From a virus, in IMG/VR virus record IMGVR_UViG_3300001768_000023, positions 1 through 23,034 of that record: a DNA stretch of 23,034 nt; one strand, written 5' to 3'. Under the pieces are notes generated by a model, which was not told the DNA's origin, searched no databases, and was given only the letters and a program-made list of their open reading frames with translations. A program made the translations under genes and the position numbers. Below are positions 14,088 to 21,229 of this stretch, in pieces (position 1 is the first letter of the stretch; each line of letters starts with the position of its first letter).

Positions 14088-14537
14088 TTAGGTCAGGTGG
14101 TTGAGCAGGCTGGTGCGAATCATGTCCAGGTCATCGGCGGTGAGGCCGAGCAGCTCGCGCTGGGGGTAGTCGATCTCTGGGCCGCCCTTGGCTGCGGTGT
14201 CGCGCAGGCCGCGTTGGTGTACGCGGGCAATGCGGGCGGTGCGGCCGACGAACTCGACGCTGAGCCCGTCGGCGGTGGCCTGGGTCTTGAGGTACTTGGC
14301 CTGGCTCAGTTTGGTGAACATCTTGCGCTGGCGAATGCGGCCGGACTTGGCGCGCAACTGCTTTTTGCGCGGGGCGTAGGGCGTGCCATCCGGGTTGCGC
14401 TGCGCCCTGATGCGCTGCTGCTGGCTGCGGCGCAGATCGCGGGCGATGCTCTGGCAGAGCTGGCGGCGCGCCTTGGGCTCAAGGCGGTTGAGCAGGGCGC
14501 CGGCCCAGTCTTCGAGGGCGCGGAGGTTGTCAGTCAT
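14088..14537 (-). CDS. S: Tail completion protein S (P2 gpS)
   Basis: The 149-residue protein is almost the same length as P2 gpS and matches the phage virion morphogenesis family: LRALEDWAGALLNRLEPKARRQLCQSIARDLRRSQQQRIRAQRNPDGTPYAPRK is the defining block, with VGRTARIARVHQRGLRD and YPQRELLGLTADD later. It is needed for head-tail joining. The ATG at 14537 overlaps the R stop by eight bases. An extension to 14684 is shadow coding from R. It ends the O-to-S operon, before the V promoter gap. Confidence 0.94.
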   Translation of the reverse strand: MTDNLRALEDWAGALLNRLEPKARRQLCQSIARDLRRSQQQRIRAQRNPDGTPYAPRKKQLRAKSGRIRQRKMFTKLSQAKYLKTQATADGLSVEFVGRTARIARVHQRGLRDTAAKGGPEIDYPQRELLGLTADDLDMIRTSLLNHLT

Positions 14538-15045
14538 CGGTGGTGGTGCCGTAGGCGTCGAATGGCGGGCGGCTCTCCCACTCGGCCAGCAGATAACCGC
14601 TTTCTGTCTGCAGCCTGTAGGTGCCCGCAGGTAGGAACGGTTCGAGCTGTGGCTCTGGCGGGTGGCTGACGTTGAGCTCGCCACCGGCTTGGGATTTGAC
14701 GATCACCCGCTCGGTCAGCGGCAGGCTGATCTCGATGTCTACAAGGTCATTGGCGAGCACCTCGGCGTTAAAGCTGATGGCCTGCTGCCGTTGCTCGTGG
14801 TTGTCCAGTAGCTCGCGCTGGTGCTCACCGACCCACGCCAGCAGGGGGATGAACACGGCGTCCGGATGGCCGGCGTAGTCTGTGATGATCAGGGTGAGGG
14901 TGTAGCGGTATTCAAATGACAGGCCGGGGGCGCTGGAGCACACGACGTTACCCTCATCCATGAACACCAGCACCCGATCGGGGCTGCGCTGCAGCTCCTT
15001 AACGCTGCTGATCAGGTACTGCTTGAGGCTGCTGGGTTTGTACAC
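14530..15045 (-). CDS. R: Tail completion protein R (P2 gpR)
   Basis: The 171-residue product matches P2 gpR: MYKPSSLKQYLISSVKELQRSPDRVLVFMDEGNVVCS, then LSFEYRYTLTLIITDYAGHPDAVFIPLLAWVGEHQRELL. gpR works with S in tail completion and head joining. It starts at GTG (15045) with AGGAG eight bases upstream; the site lies inside the end of the outer spanin gene, which overlaps R by 47 bases. It is slightly longer than P2 gpR because of a C-terminal stretch (PPEPQLEPFLPAGTYRLQTE, ending FDAYGTTTDD). Confidence 0.92.
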   Translation of the reverse strand: MYKPSSLKQYLISSVKELQRSPDRVLVFMDEGNVVCSSAPGLSFEYRYTLTLIITDYAGHPDAVFIPLLAWVGEHQRELLDNHEQRQQAISFNAEVLANDLVDIEISLPLTERVIVKSQAGGELNVSHPPEPQLEPFLPAGTYRLQTESGYLLAEWESRPPFDAYGTTTDD

Positions 15046-15298
15046 GGCGTTGCTCCTGGTGCTGGTAAACCATATCGACTTTGGCGGCGCACTCGGCCCA
15101 ATCGGCCTCGATTACGTCTGCGTCATTCAGCAGGTGGCCGTTGGCCTGTGGCTGCGTTGGTGACAGGGTGCAGGGCGTTACGGCGGGACAGCCAATCTCG
15201 ATAGTCTGCGGCGCCGGTGATGGCTGGACGGTGCCGCAGGCGGCGAGCAGCGACAGGCAGATCAACATCAGCCCACTGGCGTAGCTCTTGGTTTTCAC
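14999..15298 (-). CDS. lysC: Outer-membrane spanin lipoprotein (Rz1/LysC type), nested with the inner spanin
   Basis: The 99-residue product starts MKTKSYASGLMLICLSLLAACG, a lipoprotein signal with lipobox LAAC and the modified cysteine at residue 21. A Pro/Thr/Gln-rich mature part follows (VQPSPAPQ...TPCTLSPTQPQ). It starts at GTG with GAGG nine bases upstream, inside the inner spanin gene in another frame, the hallmark of Rz/Rz1 pairs. Inner and outer spanins bridge the periplasm and fuse the membranes at the end of lysis. Unlike most Rz1 genes it runs past the end of Rz and into R. Confidence 0.87.
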   Translation of the reverse strand: MKTKSYASGLMLICLSLLAACGTVQPSPAPQTIEIGCPAVTPCTLSPTQPQANGHLLNDADVIEADWAECAAKVDMVYQHQEQRRVQTQQPQAVPDQQR

Positions 15299-15584
15299 GT
15301 TTCAGCACCTCGATCTGTTGTTGACTGGTGCGCAGCGCTTGGCGGATGCCTGCTTGCTGTGCTTGTAGCTGCTGCTGTGCGCTGCGCTCGGAATCCAGCG
15401 CGGCGGTCAGTGAGTTGATGGTTTGCTGGCGGCTTGCACTCTGCTGCTCTGCTGTCTGGGCGCGCTCGGTTGCCAGCTTGGTGGCGCTCTGGGCGATCTG
15501 CACGCGCTGGTGCTGCATGTACAGCATGCCGGCCAGCGCCGCTAGCAGGGCGAGGCCGTAGAGGCTTTGGCGTAGGGTGGTCAC
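15123..15584 (-). CDS. lysB: Inner-membrane spanin (Rz/LysB type)
   Basis: The 153-residue product has one N-terminal membrane anchor at about residues 7-23 (SLYGLALLAALAGMLYM), followed by a long Gln-rich coiled coil from about 25 to 100, with no second membrane segment. This is the i-spanin architecture. The C-terminal part (WADVDLPVAARRLRHRPAI) resembles LysB proteins of P2-like phages. It starts at GTG overlapping the previous stop (GTGA). The outer spanin is encoded in another frame over its last third. Sequence identity between spanins is low, so the call rests on architecture, nesting and position. Confidence 0.87.
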   Translation of the reverse strand: MTTLRQSLYGLALLAALAGMLYMQHQRVQIAQSATKLATERAQTAEQQSASRQQTINSLTAALDSERSAQQQLQAQQAGIRQALRTSQQQIEVLKRENQELRQWADVDLPVAARRLRHRPAITGAADYRDWLSRRNALHPVTNAATGQRPPAE

Positions 15585-16057
15585 TGTAAAAACTCCCCCA
15601 GATAGAGATGCCGAAACTGCTCAGGGGTGTGAGTTTGCCGAGCCTCATCAATGGCGCTTTGAATATCAAAGGGCCAATAGAACCTTTCGAAATGCCCCTG
15701 CGCTGCTTTGACCAGCTGCAGCAGCAGATCATCCTCGTTTGCGGTGTCTCCGAGCCTTCGGAGAAAGCGCGGGGTGGTAGCGTAGTAGCCGCCTGCCTTT
15801 ACTTCGACGCCTTCAAGCCAGTCGAACTCATCATAGAACCAGACCACCTCATCAGGCTCGACGATAGCGGGGAGCGGCTGTTCTTGCCGCAGTACGAACA
15901 CGTCAGGCATTTGCTGTTGAAACTGATCTACAAGCCCATCAAAGGTAACGAACGCGACGGGGCGGCCCGTTGCTGCGCACTCATTTGCCAGCTTGATCAG
16001 CCGGGTTGATTTGCCGGTTTGGCGTGGGCTGATGTCCAGGTAGACGATGTGCGTCAT
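15581..16057 (-). CDS. Mini terminase-like P-loop ATPase in the lysis cassette
   Basis: This 158-residue protein has the ATPase motifs of large terminases in compact form. Residues 10-18 read SPRQTGKST, a Walker A of the terminase S-R/P-x-x-x-G-K-S/T kind. At about 70-79 VVWFYDEFDW is a Walker B with the catalytic Glu. YYATTPRFLR at about 90-100 matches the terminase coupling motif S/A-T-T/x-P. The end, TPEQFRHLYLGEFLQ, recalls the Y-L-G-E-F step at the start of terminase nuclease domains. No nuclease domain follows. The phage already encodes P and M, so this is not the main motor. It is coupled by 4-base overlaps to both neighbours. The ATPase fold is well supported by motifs; the terminase link and any role are inference. 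Confidence 0.75.
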   Translation of the reverse strand: MTHIVYLDISPRQTGKSTRLIKLANECAATGRPVAFVTFDGLVDQFQQQMPDVFVLRQEQPLPAIVEPDEVVWFYDEFDWLEGVEVKAGGYYATTPRFLRRLGDTANEDDLLLQLVKAAQGHFERFYWPFDIQSAIDEARQTHTPEQFRHLYLGEFLQ

Positions 16058-16269
16058 TTGCGGTACCAGCCGGCGGCGTTCATGTCCGCCTCGGACAGTT
16101 TGTCGATCGGCCCACCGATCACCAATACACGCTGTGGCGGCGAGACCAGTTCTCGCAGGGTGTCCATGAATTGGTTGATGTCGGACGGGCTTACGTCTTG
16201 GGGGAGCACCAGGACGTCGCCATCTTCGATCTTCAGTTTGCGGATTGCGTCCAACTGAGTTTCGGTCAT
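16054..16269 (-). CDS. Small protein of unknown function, partner of the P-loop protein
   Basis: I do not recognise the family. The 71-residue product has an N-terminal helix (TETQLDAIRKLKI), a beta strand (GDVLVLP), a helix (PSDINQFMDTLRELV), a second strand (QRVLVIGG) and a short C-terminal helix, so a small alpha/beta fold is likely. There is no signal peptide or membrane segment. Both ends overlap neighbours by four bases, placing it between endolysin and P-loop protein in one coupled unit. Small phage proteins with the pattern GDVLVL and VLVLxGG near the lysis genes are known to me only as hypothetical. Confidence 0.75.
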   Translation of the reverse strand: MTETQLDAIRKLKIEDGDVLVLPQDVSPSDINQFMDTLRELVSPPQRVLVIGGPIDKLSEADMNAAGWYRK

Positions 16270-17102
16270 GCGGGCACCTCTGCGGTTTGTTCCTGGTAAC
16301 GCTGATAGGCGCGGGCCAGCTTTACGTCGTACAGGTTGCGGGCGTAGGCGGGGCCGTTGTAGCGGCGGGCGAACTCGGTCCAGCGTTTGGCTTTGAGCGC
16401 TTTGTGCAGGGCTGGGTCTGCCTCAATGAAGCGGATGAAGGCTTCAAAGTGTTCGTTTTCGTCTTTGGCCATGCGCTGGGTGAAGTCGTCAATGCTGGCG
16501 TAGCCCAGGCGCTCGGCGTGGTAGCCCATGATCTGGAAGGCGCCCCAGCTGGCGGACTCTGGCGCGCACAGCGCATCGATCATGCAGGCCTGGGCCAGGC
16601 GCTGATGTTCTGCGGTACCGCCGGCGTAGCCGCCTACACGCGGGTTAACCAGGTTGGGGTAGAGGGTGGCCAGCTCATCGGCGTAGGCCTTGAGGGCGGC
16701 TGCGTCGTCGCTTTCGTGGCGCTGCAGGCTAAGCCGCTGGTGCATGACGTGCCGCTCAAACAAAATCTTGGGCTTGCCGTTGCTGAGAAAGCCCTCACCC
16801 CGGCTTTCTACCTCGGTTACGGCGTAGATGGCTGCAACATCGGCACCCAGCCGCGTGGCGGCCGCCAGTACGGCGTTGTTTTGCAGCAGCTGGCAGCAGT
16901 CACCCCCGCCCAGGGCGCGCAATGTGCTGGGGCCGGCGATGCCATCGGCGACCAGGCCGGCGCGCACTTGGTATGCCCGCACGGCCTGTTCGGTCAGGGG
17001 GCCGTAATGCCCATCAGGAAACAGCTTTGCACCGGCAGCATTGAGCTTGTGCTGCAGCTGTAGGACGGCGCTACCGGTGCTGCCGTGTTTGAGTACGGTC
17101 AT
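16266..17102 (-). CDS. Endolysin: N-acetylmuramidase with peptidoglycan-binding domain
   Basis: The 278-residue protein has an N-terminal peptidoglycan-binding domain at about residues 5-65 (GSTGSAVLQLQHKLNAAGA, DGHYGPLTEQAVRAYQ, DGIAGPSTLRAL). An N-acetylmuramidase domain (DUF3380 type) follows at about 85-270. Its signature is VTEVESRGEGFLSNGKPKILFERHVM, with E99 the likely catalytic acid, plus CAPESASWGAFQIMGYH and ARRYNGPAY. It should cut the glycan backbone of peptidoglycan. There is no signal peptide, so export depends on a holin. The ATG at 17102 overlaps the holin stop; a longer frame to 17420 is holin shadow. It replaces the lambda R-like K endolysin of P2. Confidence 0.94.
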   Translation of the reverse strand: MTVLKHGSTGSAVLQLQHKLNAAGAKLFPDGHYGPLTEQAVRAYQVRAGLVADGIAGPSTLRALGGGDCCQLLQNNAVLAAATRLGADVAAIYAVTEVESRGEGFLSNGKPKILFERHVMHQRLSLQRHESDDAAALKAYADELATLYPNLVNPRVGGYAGGTAEHQRLAQACMIDALCAPESASWGAFQIMGYHAERLGYASIDDFTQRMAKDENEHFEAFIRFIEADPALHKALKAKRWTEFARRYNGPAYARNLYDVKLARAYQRYQEQTAEVPA

Positions 17103-17377
17103 GGGGTGGGCCTCAGCAGGGCGGCTAGGTTGCCGCGTGAGCGATACACCAGGATGAGCAACAGGATGGCCAGCGAGCCCTGCCACAGGGTGACCGGCTG
17201 GCGGTAGATGATGATGTCCACCGCGTTGCACAGCAGGGTGCCGATCAGCAGCGCGGCCAGCAGTGAGATACCCCGGCGGATCCGCGCGCCGCGCCGGCGG
17301 TAACACACCAGGCGCAGGGCAGTGATGATGTGGGTGGCGGCTACCAGGGTGGCGAACAGGGTGCTGAGCATGGTCAT
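17099..17377 (-). CDS. Phage holin, three membrane segments
   Basis: The 92-residue product has three hydrophobic segments: about residues 3-25 (MLSTLFATLVAATHIITALRLV), 37-57 (GISLLAALLIGTLLCNAVDII) and 62-78 (VTLWQGSLAILLLILVY). An Arg-rich loop (CYRRRGARIRRG) separates the first two. This fits the 3-TM phage holin family of P2-like phages of Pseudomonas. It lies immediately before the endolysin and overlaps it and the upstream gene by four bases each. It would oligomerise in the inner membrane and release the endolysin. Confidence 0.82.
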   Translation of the reverse strand: MTMLSTLFATLVAATHIITALRLVCYRRRGARIRRGISLLAALLIGTLLCNAVDIIIYRQPVTLWQGSLAILLLILVYRSRGNLAALLRPTP

Positions 17378-17739
17378 TCTCCCTTGCCCCTTTTGAGCCA
17401 GCCGGGCACCAAGCTGGCAAAGTCGGTTTTCTCGATCACCTCAAGTGCCTTGAGTGCCACGGGCACAACCAGCACGGCGCCGAGGAACGCAGCGGGCGCG
17501 GTGCGGGTGATGGGGGTTTGGGTGACGATTTCGGCGGCGCTGACGTACCCGGCGCCAATGGAGATGAGCAAGCCAAGCATGCGCTGCCAGGCCTTGAGGT
17601 CTCGCTGGTTCACGGCGATGAGGGCGGCGCCGATGATGGCGCCAAACAGGGCGTTGCCGTCCAGCTGGGGGATGAAGGCAGACAGGCCAACGCCGGCTAC
17701 GGCGGTGGCAACGACGGTGCTGGTTGTGGGCTCGGCCAT
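17374..17739 (-). CDS. Second holin-like membrane protein
   Basis: The 121-residue product begins MAEPTTSTVVATAVAGVGLSAFIPQL and has hydrophobic stretches at about 8-24, 29-45 (ALFGAIIGAALIAVNQ), 54-70 (MLGLLISIGAGYVSAAE) and 82-98 (APAAFLGAVLVVPVALKAL), followed by a charged tail (WLKRGKGE). This resembles putative phage holins of P2-like phages. The ATG at 17739 is preceded by AAGGA at a good distance; the long extension to 18189 has no family support. With the next gene it forms a two-protein holin/antiholin-type pair; which one makes the lethal hole cannot be told. Confidence 0.78.
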   Translation of the reverse strand: MAEPTTSTVVATAVAGVGLSAFIPQLDGNALFGAIIGAALIAVNQRDLKAWQRMLGLLISIGAGYVSAAEIVTQTPITRTAPAAFLGAVLVVPVALKALEVIEKTDFASLVPGWLKRGKGE

Positions 17740-17750
17740 GATGCGTCCTT

Positions 17751-17957
17751 TCAGTCCCAGAGGTTGAGCGTTTGGGTTTGGTTGGTAGCGGGTTGATCTG
17801 GCAGCTGAATGAGCGTGCCGGTGGCGATGATGGGGCCGTGGTCGGCCAGGCCCGGGTTGAGTTGCAGCAGCTGCTCGACCACGCCGGCTGTGCGGCCAAA
17901 CTGCCGCCATGCGATGGCGTCCAGGGTGTCGCCTTGCTGGGCGCGGGCGGTGGCCAT
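17751..17957 (-). CDS. X: Tail protein X (P2 gpX, LysM-like)
   Basis: The 68-residue product has almost the same length as P2 gpX. It is a small LysM-like protein: QGDTLDAIAWRQFGRTAGVVEQLLQLNPGLADHGPIIATGTLIQLP is the typical pattern of gpX and related tail proteins. It is essential for tail formation, probably joining the tail hub region. The ATG overlaps the stop codon of L by one base, and the lysis genes follow after 11 bases. Confidence 0.94.
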   Translation of the reverse strand: MATARAQQGDTLDAIAWRQFGRTAGVVEQLLQLNPGLADHGPIIATGTLIQLPDQPATNQTQTLNLWD

Positions 17958-18418
17958 CAGATGAGCTCAATGGTGGCGTGGCGGGTGCCGAGCAGGTCGC
18001 GCAGGGCGTGGCGATAGTCCCGGCGGTAGTCATCAGCAGTGGGCAGCTGCTCGGCGTCTTCTCGCACGCCGCTGGCGGTGGCGTCGTAGCCGCGGTACCG
18101 CTCTGCAAACTCGGCGGCAACGAGGGCACGCACGGCGCGGGTGTACAGCTGCTCAAGGACGTTTCTGTCTGCGATGGCTGCAGGGTCAACTTGTGCCAGG
18201 GCGGTGTAGCCAGCGGCGAGCCACTCGGCCTTTTGGTCTTTGAGCTCGCGGTTGATGGTGAGCATGGCGTCGACGATGGCGGTTTCGAGACGCTTGTCTG
18301 ATACGTCGCCAGACAGACGCACGGAGGCGCGCAGGTCCGTGGCGTCGATCTCAGGGAAGAAGGGGTCGTTGCTGAGAACGAAAGGTTGGGTGGTCGCTTG
18401 GCCGATGAATCCGCTCAT
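17957..18418 (-). CDS. L: Head completion / stabilisation protein L (P2 gpL)
   Basis: The 153-residue product matches P2 gpL: NDPFFPEIDATDLRASVRLSGDVSDKRLETAIVDAMLTINREL, then WLAAGYTALAQVD and LYTRAVRALVAAEFAERYRGYDATASG, ending DDYRRDYRHALRDLLG. It completes filled heads and makes them competent for tail joining. The ATG at 18418 has AAGGG nine bases upstream; an in-frame extension to 18472 is unlikely. A 99-base gap separates it from M. Confidence 0.95.
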   Translation of the reverse strand: MSGFIGQATTQPFVLSNDPFFPEIDATDLRASVRLSGDVSDKRLETAIVDAMLTINRELKDQKAEWLAAGYTALAQVDPAAIADRNVLEQLYTRAVRALVAAEFAERYRGYDATASGVREDAEQLPTADDYRRDYRHALRDLLGTRHATIELI

Positions 18419-18517
18419 GGGGCTGCCCTTATAGTCGGCGGTGGTCGGGGCGTCACAGCAGGAAAGGAACAAACCGCTGATCAGCCCCGAGCCGCCGGTG
18501 CGTGGGGAGACGCTCTG

Positions 18518-19225
18518 TTAGCCGTTGTTGACGGCGTGTTTTTTCAGGAGACGGGTGACGCCTTCCAGTGTTTTTTTGCCACCGCACTTGTCGTGCAGTT
18601 CGATGGCTCGGGTGAGGTGTTCGCTTGCGCTTTCCAGCAGCTCTGCCTGGTCTTCGGTGAGCTTCTCGCCTTCGATGCCGTGGGCTTGTGCGCTGCCGAT
18701 GGCCAGGTGCAGTTTTGCGCGGGCCTGGTCGGGCATGTCGTGCCCTTGGGTAATGCGCAGGGCGTCGAGCAGCGGCGCAACCGGGAAACTGTGGCCGGCC
18801 TTGATGGCGCGCAGGGCCAGCTCAGCGGGCTCTTCGGCGATCAGGCAGGCGGCGCTGCGGTTGAATCGGTCGGGCATGGTGAGGCTGTGCTCGAGCACGT
18901 ATTCACCGATGCGCATGCCGGCGGCGTAATCACCGGCGTCAAAGTGCCAGAGCATGACGGTGGTGAGCACTTCATCCTGGGCGCCTTTGCCAGCAGTGAG
19001 CACGCCCTCAACGTAGGGGGCGTAGTCGGGCAGAATGCGGCGCTTGAGCTCGGCTTTCTGCTCCTGGCTTTGGACTTGCTTGAGCTGCAAGCGGTGCTGG
19101 TGCAGCTGGGCGAGTTGGAGCTCGTAGGCGGTGGCGCCTTCCATTGTTTGGCTCGGGCCAGTCGCAGCGGCCGCGAGTGCGGCGCGCTTGCGTTGCTGTG
19201 CCCGTTGGGCGGGTGACAGCGGCAT
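18518..19225 (-). CDS. M: Terminase small / endonuclease subunit M (P2 gpM)
   Basis: The 235-residue protein is close to P2 gpM in size. It opens LSPAQRAQQRKRAALAAAA and includes LAQLHQHRLQLKQVQSQEQKAELKRRILPDYAPYVEGVL and VLTTVMLWHFDAGDYAAGMRIGEYVLEHSLTMPDRFNRSAACLIAEE, both hallmarks of the family. In P2 this subunit supplies the cos-cutting nuclease activity and works with the ATPase P. It follows N after two bases. Confidence 0.95.
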   Translation of the reverse strand: MPLSPAQRAQQRKRAALAAAATGPSQTMEGATAYELQLAQLHQHRLQLKQVQSQEQKAELKRRILPDYAPYVEGVLTAGKGAQDEVLTTVMLWHFDAGDYAAGMRIGEYVLEHSLTMPDRFNRSAACLIAEEPAELALRAIKAGHSFPVAPLLDALRITQGHDMPDQARAKLHLAIGSAQAHGIEGEKLTEDQAELLESASEHLTRAIELHDKCGGKKTLEGVTRLLKKHAVNNG

Positions 19226-19227
19226 GG

Positions 19228-20238
19228 TTATACCTCGGCGATGTTCTCGACCAGGGCGACCAGGCCGAAGTCTTCGATGACGTAGGCGTCGTTGGAGGAC
19301 TGGTAGTCCGCAACGCGGTCGTATTCCGGTTCGTCCTTGATGTGGCGACGGCGGCCGCCTTCCTGCCAGTAGATCGACAGGTTGCTCAAGGTGGTGACCA
19401 GCACGGTGTTGTCCGGGAAGTAGGGCGCGTCATACGGGCGCAGGCCACCCAGGCGGGCCTTGCTGATGATCTCATCGGCGGCCAGCTCTTCTTCGTTGGA
19501 CTCGGCTCCGCGCTCTACGGCTTTCAGCAGCTTGCCGTGCAGCAGGTTGCGCGAAACCATGACGATCAGATCCGGGTGGTTGCGGTGCCAGGGGTCAAGC
19601 ATCTGCACGGCGTCGTACACCAGGGCATCCAGCGACTTGTAGTCGCCAGTGGCACCAATAGTGACTTCGCCGGATGCGTCGACCACTTCATCCATCACGC
19701 GGTCCGGCGCGCCAAGGCGGATTTTCTCCAGCCAGCCGATGTTGATGTCCTGCCCGAGCGGGTTGGCATCGATGTCAGTGGTGACCGCGGCGCTGGTGCC
19801 GTTGAAGCCGACCATGATGCGGTCCAGCCCTTGGCGCTTGGCGATAGCGCTGCTCAGTCGTGCCTGGAAGTCTTTGAACTTGGCCCATTGATCCAGCAAC
19901 TGGTAGGGGAAGGCCGAGTCATAGTCGGTCTTCTTACAGTTGTAGGTGTCTTTGGTCAGCGCGCTGCGATCCTTGGGATTGCGGCGGGCACCGCCAGCGG
20001 TGTTGGTGCGGCTGGCAATGGGGCCGTTCACACCCAGCAGTAACGCTTCGCCCGACTGCTCGGTAACGCCGAGGATGTTGATCCGGCCGAGCATGTCGGT
20101 GGATTCCTGAATCCCGGTTTCCAGCGATTGCTGGATAGTGGGTTCTACGTTGAACTTCTGCACTGCCTCTGCCACGCGGTTGAGCTTGGCAATCTGGCCG
20201 CAGTAGGCGTTGAAGGCAATTCGGGTTTGGTTGCGCAT
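19228..20238 (-). CDS. N: Major capsid protein N (P2 gpN)
   Basis: The 336-residue protein aligns from end to end with P2 gpN from memory: MRNQTRIAFNAYCGQIAKLN, TGIQESTDMLGRINILGVTE, PIASRTNTAGGARRNPKD, KRQGLDRIMVGFNGTSAA, SLDALVYDAVQ, IVMVSRNLLHGK, APYFPDNTVLVTTLSNLSIYWQEGGRRRHI and DYQSSNDAYVIEDFGLVALVE. P2 gpN is cut near its N-terminus by O to give the mature capsid protein, so a similar cleavage around residues 25-35 is likely here. It assembles the icosahedral shell. Confidence 0.97.
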   Translation of the reverse strand: MRNQTRIAFNAYCGQIAKLNRVAEAVQKFNVEPTIQQSLETGIQESTDMLGRINILGVTEQSGEALLLGVNGPIASRTNTAGGARRNPKDRSALTKDTYNCKKTDYDSAFPYQLLDQWAKFKDFQARLSSAIAKRQGLDRIMVGFNGTSAAVTTDIDANPLGQDINIGWLEKIRLGAPDRVMDEVVDASGEVTIGATGDYKSLDALVYDAVQMLDPWHRNHPDLIVMVSRNLLHGKLLKAVERGAESNEEELAADEIISKARLGGLRPYDAPYFPDNTVLVTTLSNLSIYWQEGGRRRHIKDEPEYDRVADYQSSNDAYVIEDFGLVALVENIAEV

Positions 20239-20294
20239 GAGGTGCTCCGTCCGTGCGTCAGGGTTGGTCTGGCAATGTCAGCGTTAGGTCAGGG

Positions 20295-21128
20295 TCAGTA
20301 AGAGGCCAGGATCTGGCCCTCTCCACCAGTCGCCGGTGGGCGCTTGGTGTAGTCCTGATCGGGTTCGTTTTCGAGCTTCTTGAGTTGCTCGGATGCACTC
20401 TTGAAGTCGGTGCGCAACGAGTCCAGGTCGGTCTTGAGCTGGTTGAGCTGCTTGTCCTGGTCAGCCAGGTGCTGGGCGATGGCTTCGACGCTGTTGCCCA
20501 GCTCGTTGAAGAGTTCGGCGTCCTTGCCGTCCTTGTCCTTCTGTTTGCCCATGAGCTCGCGCACTCGGGCGAAAAGGCCGTCGGCTTTGCTCGGCTCGGC
20601 GGGGGTGACGTCTTCGAAGTCGAGCTCGACTTCCAGCGCCTCGGTAAACAGGTTGTCCTTGTGCTGCTTGCGGCCGGCCAGCGGGTTAACGTCAGGGTTC
20701 TGGGCCGAGAAGGTGAGCATTTCGGTACCCAGGCTGGCGGGGCTGTCGGTGACTGCCAGGCCTTCCATATACGCCTTGCCGGTATCGGAGAAGCGCGGGT
20801 TGATCTCGATGCTGGTGAACAGCTTCTGACGCTTTTTGTTGATGGCGATCAGCTCGTCGGTGGGCTCGATCTGCGCGAACAGCGCCAGGCGTTTCTGACC
20901 GGCAACCTCGACCTCTTCAGTCTTGAGGGCTACCACGTCGCCGTAGGCGCGGAAGGGGCCGTCGGCAGTGATGCTGCGGAAGTGCTCCATCCAGACACGC
21001 GCACTGTAGGTGTTGGTGTTGTAGTTGGCGGCGGCATCTTCGAGCCACTGGCGCTCGATTTTGCGGCCGTCGGTGGTACCGCCTTCAACGGCGACGCGGA
21101 AGAACTTCGAGCGAGATTTGGTTGCCAT
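20295..21128 (-). CDS. O: Capsid scaffolding protein and maturation protease O (P2 gpO)
   Basis: The 277-residue protein is close to P2 gpO in size. The N-terminal half is the serine protease; the P2 triad Asp19/His48/Ser107 corresponds here to Asp20 (TTDGRKIER), His49 (WMEHFRSI) and Ser106 (FTSIEINPRF). VTDSPASLGTEML is a conserved family block. The C-terminal half is a charged coiled-coil scaffold (for example QHLADQDKQLNQLKTDLDSL). It shapes the procapsid, cuts N and L and then itself. The ATG at 21128 follows GAGGA at good spacing and is preferred to a TTG at 21143. It begins the large O-to-S operon, divergent from P. Confidence 0.96.
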   Translation of the reverse strand: MATKSRSKFFRVAVEGGTTDGRKIERQWLEDAAANYNTNTYSARVWMEHFRSITADGPFRAYGDVVALKTEEVEVAGQKRLALFAQIEPTDELIAINKKRQKLFTSIEINPRFSDTGKAYMEGLAVTDSPASLGTEMLTFSAQNPDVNPLAGRKQHKDNLFTEALEVELDFEDVTPAEPSKADGLFARVRELMGKQKDKDGKDAELFNELGNSVEAIAQHLADQDKQLNQLKTDLDSLRTDFKSASEQLKKLENEPDQDYTKRPPATGGEGQILASY

Positions 21129-21211
21129 GCCTTGCGTCCTCAATCCTGAAACCAGATAGGTGTTGAGGGCATGGTCGGCAGTGGGCGCGCTGCCAGCAAC
21201 GCAGCACAGGT

Positions 21212-21229
21212 GGGGCGGGGGACGCTACA
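21212..21229 (-). promoter_or_regulatory. Candidate Ogr/Delta-type activator site between O and P
   Basis: On the minus strand this reads TGT, twelve bases (AGCGTCCCCCGC), then CCC, embedded in a wider match to the site before FI (CCCGCC shortly before, CCACC after). The centre is about 92 bases upstream of O. A CCCTCAA heptamer (21163-21169) lies about 54 bases downstream, as before FI. P2 has late promoters for both O and P in this gap; only one clear site is visible and its orientation favours O. Confidence 0.5.

Noticed and set aside
18440-18457. A TGT-N12-ACC match on the minus strand in the gap between M and L, similar to the late-operon motif
   Set aside because: It lies only about 20 bases from the L start codon, so an activator bound there could not act at -55 on an L transcript, and its core is shorter than at FI and O. 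The nearby TATAAGG is better read as the L ribosome binding site.
18476-18485. Perfect 10-bp palindrome GCTGATCAGC before L
   Set aside because: It is short, has no loop or T-run, and such palindromes are expected by chance in a window this long.
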